DNA of 64,000 nucleotides from Oceanibaculum nanhaiense (GCF_002148795.1 NZ_MPOB01000003.1:248001-312000), one strand, 5' to 3'; counted from the first letter of the stretch, positions 17,659 to 27,232 are shown. Notes: generated from the sequence alone by a model not told the origin. Numbers and translations: made by a program.

Positions 17659-18570
17659 CTATTTCTCCACCATCGCTTCCTTCAGCCAGCCGCGCACGGT
17701 CTGGGTGGCAATGTCGGAATCCCGGCGCGGGTGCCATTGCAGGAACAGGTCCAGCCTCGGCATGTCGATGGGTGGCGGCCGGCCGATCAGCCGGTATTCG
17801 CGCGGTACAGTGGACAGGAACCGGGCCGGTAGCATGGCCAGAAGATCGCTGGTCGCCAGCAGGCGCGGAATCGTCATGAAACTGTTCACCGTTACCCGCA
17901 CCTGCCGCCGCAGCCCCATGCCGGCCAGGATATCGTCCACCACACCGTACGGATCGCCGAGCGCCGACAGAATCAGGTGCGGATAGGCCAGCCAGCGGGC
18001 GAGGTCGAATTCTTCCGCCGCCGGATGGTCCGGCCGCATTGCCACCGCATAGCTCTCGCAGGATAGCAGTTCCCGGCGCATCTCCGGCCGCGAGGAGGGC
18101 AGCACGATGGTGATGGCGATATCCGCCTCGCCGCGCAGGATCGACCGGTCCGTCTGCTCCGGCCCCAGCCAAGGCAGCACGGCGATGCCCAGCCCGGGCG
18201 CCTCGCGCGCTGCCCGCGCATAGAGTTTTGGCGTCAGCAGCTCTGCCGCCAGGTCGGTCATCACGATGCGCACCGTCTGCTCGATCTGCGAGATATCGGG
18301 CGCGACCGGCCCTGCAACGATCACCGCCAGGTCGGCCAGAGCCTGCCGCAGCGGCTCACGCAAGGCCTCGGCTCGCGGCGTCGGCTTCATGGCCGGGCCG
18401 GCGCGTTCCAGCAGGGGATCCTTGAACAGATAGCGCAACCGCTCCAGCGCGTTGGAGACGGCCGGCTGGGTCAGTCCCAGCCGCTTGGCCGCACGGGTCA
18501 CATGCTGCTCCTGCAGCAGCGCATCCAGCGTCACAAGCAGGTTGAGGTCAAAATTCCGCAAATTCACCAT
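17659..18570 (-). CDS. LysR-family transcriptional regulator (NodD-like branch)
   Basis: 303 residues. The winged HTH is at about 5-65 (FDLNLLVTLDALLQEQHVTRAAKRLGLTQPAVSNALERLR), followed by the linker helix and a periplasmic-binding-protein-like effector domain. The sequence LRNFDLNLLVTLDALLQE is typical of the NodD/LinR/PcpR branch that responds to aromatic inducers. It diverges from the small secreted protein gene at 18687, and a dyad matching a T-N11-A LysR box lies between them, so that gene is the most obvious target. Inducer unknown. Confidence 0.88.
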   Translation of the reverse strand: MVNLRNFDLNLLVTLDALLQEQHVTRAAKRLGLTQPAVSNALERLRYLFKDPLLERAGPAMKPTPRAEALREPLRQALADLAVIVAGPVAPDISQIEQTVRIVMTDLAAELLTPKLYARAAREAPGLGIAVLPWLGPEQTDRSILRGEADIAITIVLPSSRPEMRRELLSCESYAVAMRPDHPAAEEFDLARWLAYPHLILSALGDPYGVVDDILAGMGLRRQVRVTVNSFMTIPRLLATSDLLAMLPARFLSTVPREYRLIGRPPPIDMPRLDLFLQWHPRRDSDIATQTVRGWLKEAMVEK

Positions 18571-18589
18571 ATCAATTATCTAACATAAT

Positions 18590-18612
18590 AACTATCCATT
18601 GGAGGAATAGTT
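18590..18612. promoter_or_regulatory. Candidate LysR operator (AACTAT-N11-ATAGTT)
   Basis: A perfect dyad of six-base arms separated by 11 bases contains the T-N11-A core of LysR binding sites. It sits 20-42 bases upstream of the LysR gene start and about 75 bases upstream of the secreted protein gene, inside an AT-rich divergent promoter region. Confidence 0.55.
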
Positions 18613-18686
18613 TAACACAGCCGATATCCCTCTCAACACGACGGGCAACAGGCCCTTCGCACACACTTACGAGAAGGAATATCGCC

Positions 18687-18998
18687 ATGATCGCATTTAC
18701 CAAGAATGCCTTCCCTGCCCTGCTGATCGCCGGTTTCGTCGGCCTCGGCTTCACCTCCGCCAATGCCGCCAACTTTTCCGGCGCCAGCGATGGCGGCCCG
18801 GCCGTCAGCGTCTCTGGCAACCCGCAGGCCGCGGCTCAGCCGCAAATCACCCTGGTGGACCGTGGCAATGGCCTGAGCGATGCCGGCCCGGTTGCCGTCA
18901 TCCGCTATGGCGAGGGCCGCAGCTACGCCAGCACCAGAATCACCGACGCACCGCGCAACGCCCCGGTTGCGCTGGAAGAGATCGACGTGAAGAACTGA
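18687..18998 (+). CDS. Small secreted protein of unknown function
   Basis: 103 residues with a signal peptide: positively charged start, hydrophobic core FPALLIAGFVGLGF and a likely cleavage after TSANA (about residue 28). The mature part is short and polar, rich in G, S, A and P, with no cysteine or recognised domain. An AGAAGGAATATC stretch before the ATG supplies the RBS. It stands alone between the divergent LysR gene and a strong terminator, which argues for a dedicated, regulated single-gene transcript. I do not recognise a family. Confidence 0.7.
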   Translation: MIAFTKNAFPALLIAGFVGLGFTSANAANFSGASDGGPAVSVSGNPQAAAQPQITLVDRGNGLSDAGPVAVIRYGEGRSYASTRITDAPRNAPVALEEIDVKN

Positions 18999-19035
18999 GC
19001 CCTCCCGCTTCACGTTCCCTCTTCCTGAACGAAAA

Positions 19036-19070
19036 GGCCGGCGCCTCCCCCAGCGCCGGCCTTTTCTCGT
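19036..19070. terminator. Bidirectional intrinsic terminator
   Basis: GGCCGGCGC and GCGCCGGCC form a nine-pair GC stem with an eight-base loop. It is followed by TTTT on the plus strand and flanked by AAAA on the other side, so it can end both the secreted-protein transcript and the converging sulfite dehydrogenase transcript. Confidence 0.88.
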
Positions 19071-19083
19071 TAAGCGGCAGCGA

Positions 19084-19494
19084 TCAGCGTTCTGAGCTGA
19101 AATGCTGCTTCAGATAGCCAAGGATGAGCTGCTTTTCCTCCTCGGGATAGTCCGGCATACCCTGCGTCTCGATCATCCAGCCCCACAGATCGTCCCAGCG
19201 GGCGTCGGTGATGTGCTGCTGCTTGATGATCGCCGACGAATGGCAGGCAGTGCAGGCATAGAACGTCTCCTCCGCCCCCTTGCCGTCGGGCAGGCCACCC
19301 AGTTCGGGATTGCCTTCGGCCTGCTTTTCCGCCGGCTTGCCCGATTGAGTGCCGGGCGCCAGCGGATTGAAACCGGGACGGGCCAGCGGGTTGTAGCCCT
19401 GCGCCAGAGTGCCAATCAGGGGGGCGCCGGTCAGGGGAAGCGCCAGCAGAAGGGCAAGAACAAGCATTGATGAAAATCGCATCGGGCGGTTCAT
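19084..19494 (-). CDS. Sulfite dehydrogenase cytochrome c subunit (SorB-like)
   Basis: 136 residues. A signal peptide (MLVLALLLALPLTGAP) is followed by a single heme c site, C81-TA-C84-H85, and candidate methionine ligands in WMIETQGMPDY. This small monoheme protein is encoded 64 bases after the molybdoenzyme gene, as in SorAB-type sulfite dehydrogenases, where it takes electrons from the Mo centre and passes them to a cytochrome oxidase. An intervening hairpin (19516-19539) may tune its expression relative to the large subunit. Periplasmic. Confidence 0.85.
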   Translation of the reverse strand: MNRPMRFSSMLVLALLLALPLTGAPLIGTLAQGYNPLARPGFNPLAPGTQSGKPAEKQAEGNPELGGLPDGKGAEETFYACTACHSSAIIKQQHITDARWDDLWGWMIETQGMPDYPEEEKQLILGYLKQHFSSER

Positions 19495-19515
19495 CCTGAG
19501 AAAGTCGAAAAGAGA

Positions 19516-19539
19516 GCCACCCGCATCGCTGCGGGTGGC
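19516..19539 (-). other. Intercistronic hairpin between sulfite dehydrogenase genes
   Basis: GCCACCCGC-ATCGCT-GCGGGTGGC, a perfect nine-pair stem, lies between the two subunit genes. On the minus strand it is followed by TCTCTTTTC, a weak T-rich stretch. It could act as a partial terminator or an mRNA-stability element. Confidence 0.5.
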
Positions 19540-19558
19540 ATGGGAAGAGTGTCTCGAA

Positions 19559-20893
19559 TCAGGCCGCGAACATCGCGATGCGGTGCATCATGTTGTTGCC
19601 GTAACCGCGCGGGTTCCAGCCCGGCACGGTGGCCGGCTGCATGTTGCCGTCCTTGTCGGTCGCGCGCGCCCAGACCTCGTAATAGCCCTTCTGCGGCAAG
19701 GTGACATTGGCGCGCCAGCGCTGCCAGGCGAAGCCGTTGGCCGGCTTGTCCAGCTTGGCTTCCTGCCAGGTCTGGCCGAAATCGATGGAGACATGCACCG
19801 ATTTCACGTCGCCCTTGCCGGACCAGGTCTGGCCGCGCACCTCGGTCGCCTTGCCGATGCCGACCTGCACCCCGGTTTCCGGGAAGGTGACCAGCGACTT
19901 CACCGGCATCTGCTCCATGACCACCATGTCGGATTTCGGCACTTCCGTGCCCGGCGCCACCGGATAGGCCGGCAGGCGGTAGGAATAGCCGGTCATCTTC
20001 GGACCATCATGCTCCTTGTCCCTGAGCGTGATCTTCTGCAGGTATTTGTGCGAGGCGGACCCCGGATAGCCCGGAATGACAAGGCGCAGCGGGAAGCCGT
20101 GCAGGGCCGGGATCGGCTGGCCGTTCATCGACCAGGCAATCAGGTTGGTCTCCTCCATCGCCTTTTTGATCGGCACGCCGCGCGAGATGACGACCTTCGC
20201 CGGGTCGCCCGACAGGTGCACGTCATTGCCGTAATGCGCGGTATAGACGGCGCTGTCCTTCACGCCGGCCGCCTTCAGAACGTCGCGCAGACGCACGCCG
20301 GTCCATTCCGGGCAGCCGACCGCGCCGAAGGTCCACTGGTTGCCCGAGGCCCCCGGCTGGAAGAAGGCCCGGCCATTGCCGCCGCATTCCACCCACAGCC
20401 GGTAGGTCACGGTCTCGAAATTCTTCTTCAGATCGTCCATCGTCAGCGTCAGCGGCTTATTCACCTCGCCGTCGATGGTCAGCGTCCAGCCGTCGGCCTT
20501 CGCATCCAGCGCCGACTGCGGCACCATGCCGTTCATGCGCACGAACATGCGTTCATAGGGCGTGATGTCGTCATCCAGCAGGTGCGCCGGCGTCTCGGCA
20601 TTGACCGGCCGGTCGTTCAGCACGGTGAGCCCCTTCTTGGCGCTCATCAGATCCATGCCGGTATCCTGCGCGAAAGCCGCCGGAATCAGCCCCGCCGGCA
20701 TGTTGCGGTGGAACGGAATCGTGGCCCCGACCATCGCGGCCATGGTGGCGAGGCCGGCATTCTTCAGAAAGCCGCGCCGGTTGGCGTCCGGCACTCGGCC
20801 GAAGACGATCTGGTCGGCATCCTCCGGCTTTTCAGCATAGATAGTGCGGATTTCCTCGGCGGTGAGATCGCCCGGCTTGCGGTCTTCTGACAT
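19559..20893 (-). CDS. Sulfite dehydrogenase, molybdopterin subunit (SorA/SoxC-like)
   Basis: 444 residues of the sulfite oxidase family. A twin-arginine motif RRGFLK at 39-44 after a long N-region indicates Tat export of the folded molybdoenzyme. The Mo-ligating cysteine is C170 in WVECGGNGR; GCPEWTGVRLRDVL and the C-terminal dimerisation domain (about 320-444) follow. The enzyme oxidises sulfite to sulfate in the periplasm. The start at 20893 has GGAGG five bases upstream. Downstream lies its cytochrome subunit; upstream lies an anti-sigma/ECF sigma pair. SoxC versus SorA cannot be settled, but no other sox genes are present, favouring a Sor-type system. Confidence 0.9.
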   Translation of the reverse strand: MSEDRKPGDLTAEEIRTIYAEKPEDADQIVFGRVPDANRRGFLKNAGLATMAAMVGATIPFHRNMPAGLIPAAFAQDTGMDLMSAKKGLTVLNDRPVNAETPAHLLDDDITPYERMFVRMNGMVPQSALDAKADGWTLTIDGEVNKPLTLTMDDLKKNFETVTYRLWVECGGNGRAFFQPGASGNQWTFGAVGCPEWTGVRLRDVLKAAGVKDSAVYTAHYGNDVHLSGDPAKVVISRGVPIKKAMEETNLIAWSMNGQPIPALHGFPLRLVIPGYPGSASHKYLQKITLRDKEHDGPKMTGYSYRLPAYPVAPGTEVPKSDMVVMEQMPVKSLVTFPETGVQVGIGKATEVRGQTWSGKGDVKSVHVSIDFGQTWQEAKLDKPANGFAWQRWRANVTLPQKGYYEVWARATDKDGNMQPATVPGWNPRGYGNNMMHRIAMFAA

Positions 20894-20936
20894 GCTTTCC
20901 TCCACAGACTTTTCTGGTTCGACGCAATACGCATCG

Positions 20937-20975
20937 AAAGAGGAAACGGACAGGCCCGCCGGTTTATTCCATCCG
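20937..20975 (-). promoter_or_regulatory. Candidate ECF-type promoter upstream of sulfite dehydrogenase
   Basis: On the minus strand a GGAATAAA element is followed, 17 bases after GGAAT, by CGTTT, about 45 bases before the start codon. GGAAT/GGAAC-N16-17-CGTT is a common ECF sigma promoter shape. The ECF gene lies just upstream, so this is a plausible target promoter, read by eye only. Confidence 0.4.
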
Positions 20976-21017
20976 GCTGCGACATTCTGTCAAAAGAGCG
21001 GATAAAGGCGCCGGCTG

Positions 21018-21821
21018 TCAGCCGACGCAGGGTGCTTCGTGGATCGTCTGGCCAGCGCTGGCGATGCGGCTTGCACCAATCTGGCGGCTCCAGCGCTCGA
21101 TATGGGCGATAATGTCGGACAGGCGCTGCGGATCCATGCCGATGGCGACCACGGCATAGCCGGTATCGCCGACACGCCAGGCATAGCGCGTGACATCGCC
21201 CTTGCTGAAATCCTGGACCGTCTCGTCCAGCGTCTGCGGCACCGTGCCGATCCACAAGCCGACCTGACAGCCGCGCCTGCCCATATAGCCGGCGAACAGG
21301 CCGGCCTTCGAACCCGACGGCGAAACGACGACGCGGGCCAGCGACAGGCGAGCGGCATGCAGGTCGGGGATCGGCGTCCACACGCCGGAACGGTTGACCA
21401 TGGTGTCGTTGGCGTCGAGCAGGAAGCTGACGTCGCGCTCGCCATTCACCCAGGCGAGGTGCAGCTCCGTCGCCTCCCCGATCCAGCCGGCGACCTGGTC
21501 ATTGCCAGCACGCTCCTCGAGCAGGAAGGCACCGCCGACGATCAGCAGCAGCACTGCCGCCACTGCGGCCACGGCACGCATCCGCCCCAACCGGCGGCGC
21601 CGGCCGAGCGCCCCGTCCAGCCGGCGCAGGCTGGCCGTCAGCAGCGCCGGATCGGGTTCCAGCGCGGCACGCGCCCCGGCCTTCAATCGGCTGATCTCGG
21701 CGACAGTCGCGGCGAAACCGGGATCGGCGGCAATATGCCCGGCCATGTCGGCGCGGCTGGCGGCATCCAGCTCGCCATCGACATAGGCGTTCAGCGCTTC
21801 CCAATCGGCCTGCTTCATCAT
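21018..21821 (-). CDS. Transmembrane anti-sigma factor
   Basis: 267 residues. The N-terminal domain (LNAYVDGELDAASRADMAGHIAADP) resembles anti-sigma domains but lacks the HxxxCxxC zinc motif, so it is not a redox ZAS type. One transmembrane helix lies at about 82-101 (AVAAVAAVLLLIVGGAFLLE) and a ~165-residue periplasmic domain follows, likely the sensor. It starts 24 bases after the ECF sigma gene and would hold that sigma factor at the membrane. The periplasmic domain places signal detection in the same compartment as sulfite oxidation. Confidence 0.82.
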   Translation of the reverse strand: MMKQADWEALNAYVDGELDAASRADMAGHIAADPGFAATVAEISRLKAGARAALEPDPALLTASLRRLDGALGRRRRLGRMRAVAAVAAVLLLIVGGAFLLEERAGNDQVAGWIGEATELHLAWVNGERDVSFLLDANDTMVNRSGVWTPIPDLHAARLSLARVVVSPSGSKAGLFAGYMGRRGCQVGLWIGTVPQTLDETVQDFSKGDVTRYAWRVGDTGYAVVAIGMDPQRLSDIIAHIERWSRQIGASRIASAGQTIHEAPCVG

Positions 21822-21845
21822 CGCCGTGCTCTCACGATCCCCATC

Positions 21846-22376
21846 TCACGATCCGCGTTTGGCGCGCAACGCCCGTACATTGCTCTGCTGCAACGCAGCA
21901 TGCAAGGCCGCACGCGCGCGGCTGATGCGGCTCATCACCGTGCCGACCGGAACTTCCAGCAATTCCGAGGCCTCCATGTAAGTGAAACCGGCAAGATCAA
22001 CAAGACACAGGATTTCCCGCGCCATCGGGGAAAGCCGGTCGAGCGCCTGGTGCACGGTGATGCCGTCGATCAACCGCCCCTCCGATGCCGACAGATCGGG
22101 GATCAGCAGGGATTCCTCCGCATCCAGCAGGGTTTCCATGATTTTGCGCTGCCGGTCGATCCACAGATTCCGCAGGATCTTGAACAGCCAGGCCCGCAGG
22201 GCGGCCTCGTCCTCCGGCACGCGCATGGCGTCCAGCGCCCGCATCGCGCATTCCTGCACCAGATCCTGCGCCTTCTCCTCGTCGCCGGTCAGGCTCAGCG
22301 CATAGCCGAACAGACGCGGCAGATAGCGTCTGAGACCCCTTTCCAACTGGTCGGCTCGGCTGGCTCTGTCGAACAT
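21846..22376 (-). CDS. ECF (group IV) RNA polymerase sigma factor
   Basis: 176 residues. Sigma-2 is at about 10-80 (EEKAQDLVQECAMRAL, then AWLFKILRNLWIDRQR) and sigma-4 at about 115-165 (LSPMAREILCLVDLAGFTYMEASELLEVPVGTVMSRISRARAAL). The start at 22376 is preferred over the open frame to 22430, whose extra codons would run through a perfect 10-pair palindrome. The anti-sigma gene follows and then sulfite dehydrogenase. Sinorhizobium meliloti has sulfite-responsive ECF factors (RpoE1/RpoE4), so a similar role is plausible. Confidence 0.9.
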   Translation of the reverse strand: MFDRASRADQLERGLRRYLPRLFGYALSLTGDEEKAQDLVQECAMRALDAMRVPEDEAALRAWLFKILRNLWIDRQRKIMETLLDAEESLLIPDLSASEGRLIDGITVHQALDRLSPMAREILCLVDLAGFTYMEASELLEVPVGTVMSRISRARAALHAALQQSNVRALRAKRGS

Positions 22377-22404
22377 GCGGCTGCGGCTGGCCTCCGCGCG
22401 ACGG

Positions 22405-22426
22405 GCCGGCGGGACATCCCGCCGGC
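22405..22426. repeat. Perfect 10+10 inverted repeat upstream of the sigma gene
   Basis: GCCGGCGGGA-CA-TCCCGCCGGC lies between the end of the CMD-family gene (22443) and the sigma factor start (22376). There is no T-tract, so it is either a weak terminator or an attenuating hairpin in the sigma operon leader. Confidence 0.6.
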
Positions 22427-22442
22427 GCATCGCGTGTTGAGC

Positions 22443-22823
22443 TTATTTCTTATCCACCTCGGCAAACACTTCGCGGGCGTTGCGGAAGGCATCGATGGCA
22501 GCCGGCACACCGCAATAGATCGCGGTCTGCAGGAACACTTCCATGATCTCCTCGCGGCTGACGCCATTGTTCAGCGCGCCACGCACATGCAGCTTCAGCT
22601 CATGCGGACGGTTCAACGCCGTCAGCATGGCGAGGTTCAGCAGGCTGCGGGTCTTCGGCGGCAGGCCGGGACGGTTCCAGATCTCACCCCAGCAATAGCT
22701 GGTCACCAGCTCCTGCATCGGCATGTTGAAATCGTCGGCGCTGGCAATCGACTTGTCGACATACTCCGCGCCCAGCACGGCGCGGCGCATCTTCAGGCCC
22801 TTTTCGAACATTTCCTTGTCCAT
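22443..22823 (-). CDS. Carboxymuconolactone decarboxylase (CMD) family protein
   Basis: 126 residues matching the small all-helical CMD fold: LVTSYCWGEIWNRPGLPPKTRSLLNLAMLTALNR then ELKLHVRGALNNGVSREEIMEVFLQTAIYCGVPAAIDAF. The length and HVRGALNNG pattern resemble 4-carboxymuconolactone decarboxylase (PcaC) more than the AhpD type, which carries a CxxC pair that is absent here. No other protocatechuate-pathway gene is nearby, so substrate is uncertain. It follows the alcohol dehydrogenase gene by 19 bases in the same direction. Confidence 0.82.
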   Translation of the reverse strand: MDKEMFEKGLKMRRAVLGAEYVDKSIASADDFNMPMQELVTSYCWGEIWNRPGLPPKTRSLLNLAMLTALNRPHELKLHVRGALNNGVSREEIMEVFLQTAIYCGVPAAIDAFRNAREVFAEVDKK

Positions 22824-22842
22824 CGTTTCCTCTTGCTTGGAT

Positions 22843-23973
22843 TTACGGAATCAAAATCTGCCGGACGGTCGCCCCGTCAGCCAGCCGGTCGAAGGCCTCG
22901 TTCAGCCCCTCCAGCCCCTCAATCGTCTCGGACAGCAGCCGGTCCACCGGCAGCCGGCCGCGTCGGAACAAGTCGATATAGCGCGGAATGTCGCGCTTCG
23001 GCACGCAGCTGCCGACATAGCTGCCCTTCAGGGTGCGTTCCTCGGCAACCAGCGTGACCGGGAACAGGCTCATCGCCTTTGCCGGGTTGGCGAGACCGGC
23101 CGTTACCGTGGTGCCGCCGCGCCGGGTGATCTTGTAGGCCAGTTCCAGCGCCGGGACGGAGCCCGCCATCTCGAAAGCGTAATCGACGCCGCCGCCAGTC
23201 GCTTCCTTCACCTTCTCGACGATATCGGGATCGCCGGCATTGAAGGCATCGGTGGCGCCGAGCTGGCGCGCGAGATCGAGCTTGCTGTCCAGCAGGTCGA
23301 TGGCGACCACGCGCTCCGCACCGCTGACCAGCGCGCCCAGCAGCGAATTCAGCCCGACGCCGCCCAGCCCGATGACCGCCGCCTTGGTACCGGGCTTCAG
23401 CTGCGCCGTGTTCACCACCGCGCCGACGCCTGTCAGCACCGCGCAGCCGAACAGCGCCGCCTGCTCCCACGGCAAATCCTTGTCGATCTTCACCACCGAT
23501 CCGCGCGACAGCACCGCATAGTCAGCGAAGGCCGACACGCCGACATGGTGATGCACGTCGTGGCCCTTGTCGTCATGCAGCCGGTGCGCGCCGGACAGCA
23601 GCGTGCCCTTGCCATTGGCGACCGCGCCCGGCTCGCACAGGGCGGGCCGGCCCTCGGCGCAGGGCGTGCACTGGCCGCAGCTGGGCGCGAACACCATGAC
23701 GACATGGTCGCCCGGCTGGAAATCCTCCATGCCGGGACCGCACTCGACGACCTCGCCCGCCGCCTCGTGGCCCAGCGCAAGCGGGGTGGAACGCGGCCGG
23801 TCGCCATTGATGACCGACAGGTCGGAATGGCACAGGCCGGCGGCGCGGATGCGCACCAGAAGCTCCCCCGGCCCCGGCGGGTCCAGCGTCAGCGTCTCGA
23901 CCCGCAGCGGCCGGCTGTCCCGATAGGGACGCGGCAGCCCGGCCTGATGCAAAACGGCGGCCTTGATCTGCAT
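22843..23973 (-). CDS. Zinc-dependent alcohol dehydrogenase (MDR superfamily)
   Basis: 376 residues. The catalytic zinc site includes the cysteine in AAGLCHSDLS and LGHEAAG; the structural zinc lobe is CGQCTPCAEGRPALC. The NAD-binding motif is VIGLGGVGLNSLLGAL. The arrangement resembles class III-type alcohol/formaldehyde dehydrogenases. A good RBS (GGGAGGATCGAAC) precedes the start. It leads a two-gene unit with the CMD-family gene, suggesting a small catabolic or detoxification step on an alcohol or aldehyde. Substrate unknown. Confidence 0.9.
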   Translation of the reverse strand: MQIKAAVLHQAGLPRPYRDSRPLRVETLTLDPPGPGELLVRIRAAGLCHSDLSVINGDRPRSTPLALGHEAAGEVVECGPGMEDFQPGDHVVMVFAPSCGQCTPCAEGRPALCEPGAVANGKGTLLSGAHRLHDDKGHDVHHHVGVSAFADYAVLSRGSVVKIDKDLPWEQAALFGCAVLTGVGAVVNTAQLKPGTKAAVIGLGGVGLNSLLGALVSGAERVVAIDLLDSKLDLARQLGATDAFNAGDPDIVEKVKEATGGGVDYAFEMAGSVPALELAYKITRRGGTTVTAGLANPAKAMSLFPVTLVAEERTLKGSYVGSCVPKRDIPRYIDLFRRGRLPVDRLLSETIEGLEGLNEAFDRLADGATVRQILIP

Positions 23974-24063
23974 GTTCGATCCTCCCGGCAGTCTCGTTCT
24001 TGTTCGTTGCCGGGATGATAGACCAGCTCCGCCGCCGTGTGCCTTGCAAAATATGCAGCGGCT

Positions 24064-25950
24064 TTATCGGCGCCAGAACAGGCTGCGCTCAAACAGGCCA
24101 CGCCAGGAGGCTGTCAGCCGCGAGGGACGGCGTTCGGCCGTTTCAGCCGTGCCATCGACCGATACCGGCCGTCGCCGCAGCCGGCGGACGACCGCCTGTA
24201 CCTGCGACAGCAGGCCCGGCGGCAGCAGGTGCGGCCGGCCCGGCTCCAGAATGAGGCCGACCTCGGCGATCTCGCCATCGCGCATGTCGCGGATCACCAG
24301 CTCCACCGCGCCCAGCGTCACCCGATCGCCGACATTGGGCGTTCCCGGCAGCAGCGTGGCCATCAGCGCGCCGACGGTCAGGTCGCGCTGATGGCGGCTG
24401 ATCGGCAGATCGTACTCGTCCGCCAGTGCCGACATCTTCCGGCCGCCCTCGAACACGAAATCGCCAAGCCTTACTTCCATCTTGCGATCGGCACCGCGCC
24501 GCGCGGTGAACAGCCGGTCGGCGGCCAGCGCCTGCTCCGGCGGGCAGAGCAGCAGCACATAATCGCCCGGATACAGCGCCTCGATCTTGTATTTCGGCAC
24601 CACGGCGCCGTCCCGCAGCACGGTGATCAGGCGCACCCGTGGCGGAATTTGTATCTGCTTGAACGGCTTGTTCGCCGCCATCGCCGATTCCGGCAGACGA
24701 TAGCCGATCAGGTCGCGGTCGATCTGCGGCGACAGATCGAGGTCGAGCCTTCCCTCGCCTTCCGGTGTCGGCGGCAATTGCAGGTCGAGCCGGCGGGCCA
24801 GCCAGGGCACGGTCCAGCCTTGCAGCAGCAGCGACAGCAGCACGACGATGAAGGTGACGTTGAAATACTGCATGCCATGCTCGATGCCGCCCAGCACCGG
24901 GATGATCGCCAGGAAAATCGGCACCGCGCCGCGCAAGCCCACCCAGGAAATGAACAGCAGTTCCTCGCGGCTGAAACGGAAAAGCGTGAGGCACAGGAAC
25001 GTCGCCACCGGACGGGCGACAAAGATCAGCACCAGCGCAATGATGGTGCCGGGCACGATATCGTCGATCAGCCGGCTGGGCGTCACCAGCAGCCCCAGGA
25101 TCAGGAACATCACGATCTGGCTGATCCAGGCCATCCCGTCATGGAATCGGCGGATCAGCTGGTTGGCGCGCATGCGCCGGTTGCCGGCGACGATGCCGGC
25201 CAGATAGACGGCCAGGAAGCCACTGCCCCCCACCATCTGCGTGCCGCCGAACAGCGCGCAGGCCACCGCGATAACGAACACCGGATAGAGGCCGGGCGCC
25301 AGTTCCAGCCGGTTCACCACCAGGGCCAGCGCAAGCCCCACCGCGACGCCTGCCACCGCGCCAACGCCCAGCTGCAGCAGGAAGGAATGGACGATGGTGA
25401 AGGTGACGTCGCCGCCGCCGGCAACCAGCAATTCGACCAGGGTGATGGTGAGGAACACCGCCATCGGATCGTTCACGCCGGATTCCACCTCCAGCGTGGC
25501 GCCGATGCGCTTGCGCAGTTCCATGCCGCGCTGATGCAGCAGCAGGAACACCGCCGCGGCGTCGGTCGAGGCGACGATGGCGCCGGTCAGCAATCCCGCG
25601 ATCCAGGGCAGATCGAGCAGCCAGACCGCGGCCAGACCGGTGATGGCGGCGGTGACCAGAACACCGATTGTCGCCATGACGCTGGCCGGCGCCCAGGCGA
25701 TGCGTATCGACCGCAGCGGCGTGCGCAGCCCGCCATCGAACAGGATGATCGCCAGCGACAGGCTGCCCAGCAGGTAGGCCGCCTGAAAATTATCGAACTG
25801 GATGCCAAGTCCATCTTCCCCTGCCGCCATGCCGAGCGCCAGGAAGACCAGCAGCAAGGGTGCGCCGATCCGCGAGGACAGCACCCCCGCAATGATACTG
25901 ACGACCAGCAGCGCGCTGCCGAGAAAGATAAGCTGGTTGGCTAACTCCAT
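24064..25950 (-). CDS. Potassium/proton antiporter, CPA1 family (NhaP2/CvrA-like)
   Basis: 628 residues. About twelve helices (residues 1-390) form the cation/proton exchanger core, with TGAIVASTDAAAVFLLL as the TM5 acidic motif region. A soluble C-terminus contains a TrkA-C-like domain (about 400-485; RVRLITVLRDGAVVPKYKIEALYPGDYVLLL) and a CorC/HlyC-associated domain (about 495-575). This domain order is the NhaP2/CvrA type that exports K+ in exchange for H+. It is monocistronic, oriented away from the COG0523 gene. Confidence 0.9.
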   Translation of the reverse strand: MELANQLIFLGSALLVVSIIAGVLSSRIGAPLLLVFLALGMAAGEDGLGIQFDNFQAAYLLGSLSLAIILFDGGLRTPLRSIRIAWAPASVMATIGVLVTAAITGLAAVWLLDLPWIAGLLTGAIVASTDAAAVFLLLHQRGMELRKRIGATLEVESGVNDPMAVFLTITLVELLVAGGGDVTFTIVHSFLLQLGVGAVAGVAVGLALALVVNRLELAPGLYPVFVIAVACALFGGTQMVGGSGFLAVYLAGIVAGNRRMRANQLIRRFHDGMAWISQIVMFLILGLLVTPSRLIDDIVPGTIIALVLIFVARPVATFLCLTLFRFSREELLFISWVGLRGAVPIFLAIIPVLGGIEHGMQYFNVTFIVVLLSLLLQGWTVPWLARRLDLQLPPTPEGEGRLDLDLSPQIDRDLIGYRLPESAMAANKPFKQIQIPPRVRLITVLRDGAVVPKYKIEALYPGDYVLLLCPPEQALAADRLFTARRGADRKMEVRLGDFVFEGGRKMSALADEYDLPISRHQRDLTVGALMATLLPGTPNVGDRVTLGAVELVIRDMRDGEIAEVGLILEPGRPHLLPPGLLSQVQAVVRRLRRRPVSVDGTAETAERRPSRLTASWRGLFERSLFWRR

Positions 25951-26034
25951 CGCACCCCATGTCCGGCGCGGCCCGGGAGTGGCCGCAAGACCTGCCTTTC
26001 CCGGCCATTATCCATGGCCGGGCCGTGAAACCAA

Positions 26035-26057
26035 AACGGGGATATGCCAGCCCCGTT
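26035..26057 (-). terminator. Probable terminator after the COG0523 gene
   Basis: On the minus strand AACGGGG-N9-CCCCGTT forms a seven-pair stem followed by TTGG, giving a TTTT run across the stem base. It lies 23 bases past the COG0523 stop. A second palindrome, CCCGGCCA-N7-TGGCCGGG, follows at 26000-26022 before the antiporter start. Confidence 0.55.
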
Positions 26058-26079
26058 CCAAACTATCCGTTCGGGGCAC

Positions 26080-27186
<1,107 letters not shown>

Positions 27187-27215
27187 GGCAACCTTCACAG
27201 GGTAACGGACAGGAT

Positions 27216-27230
27216 CGTTATATTGTAACG
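27216..27230 (-). promoter_or_regulatory. Candidate Zur box upstream of COG0523 gene
   Basis: CGTTATATTGTAACG is a 15-base palindrome with perfect CGTTA/TAACG arms, closely resembling the proteobacterial Zur consensus (GTTATANTATAAC). It lies 30 bases upstream of the COG0523 start codon, the position expected for zinc-dependent repression. Confidence 0.7.
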
Positions 27231-27232
27231 TT

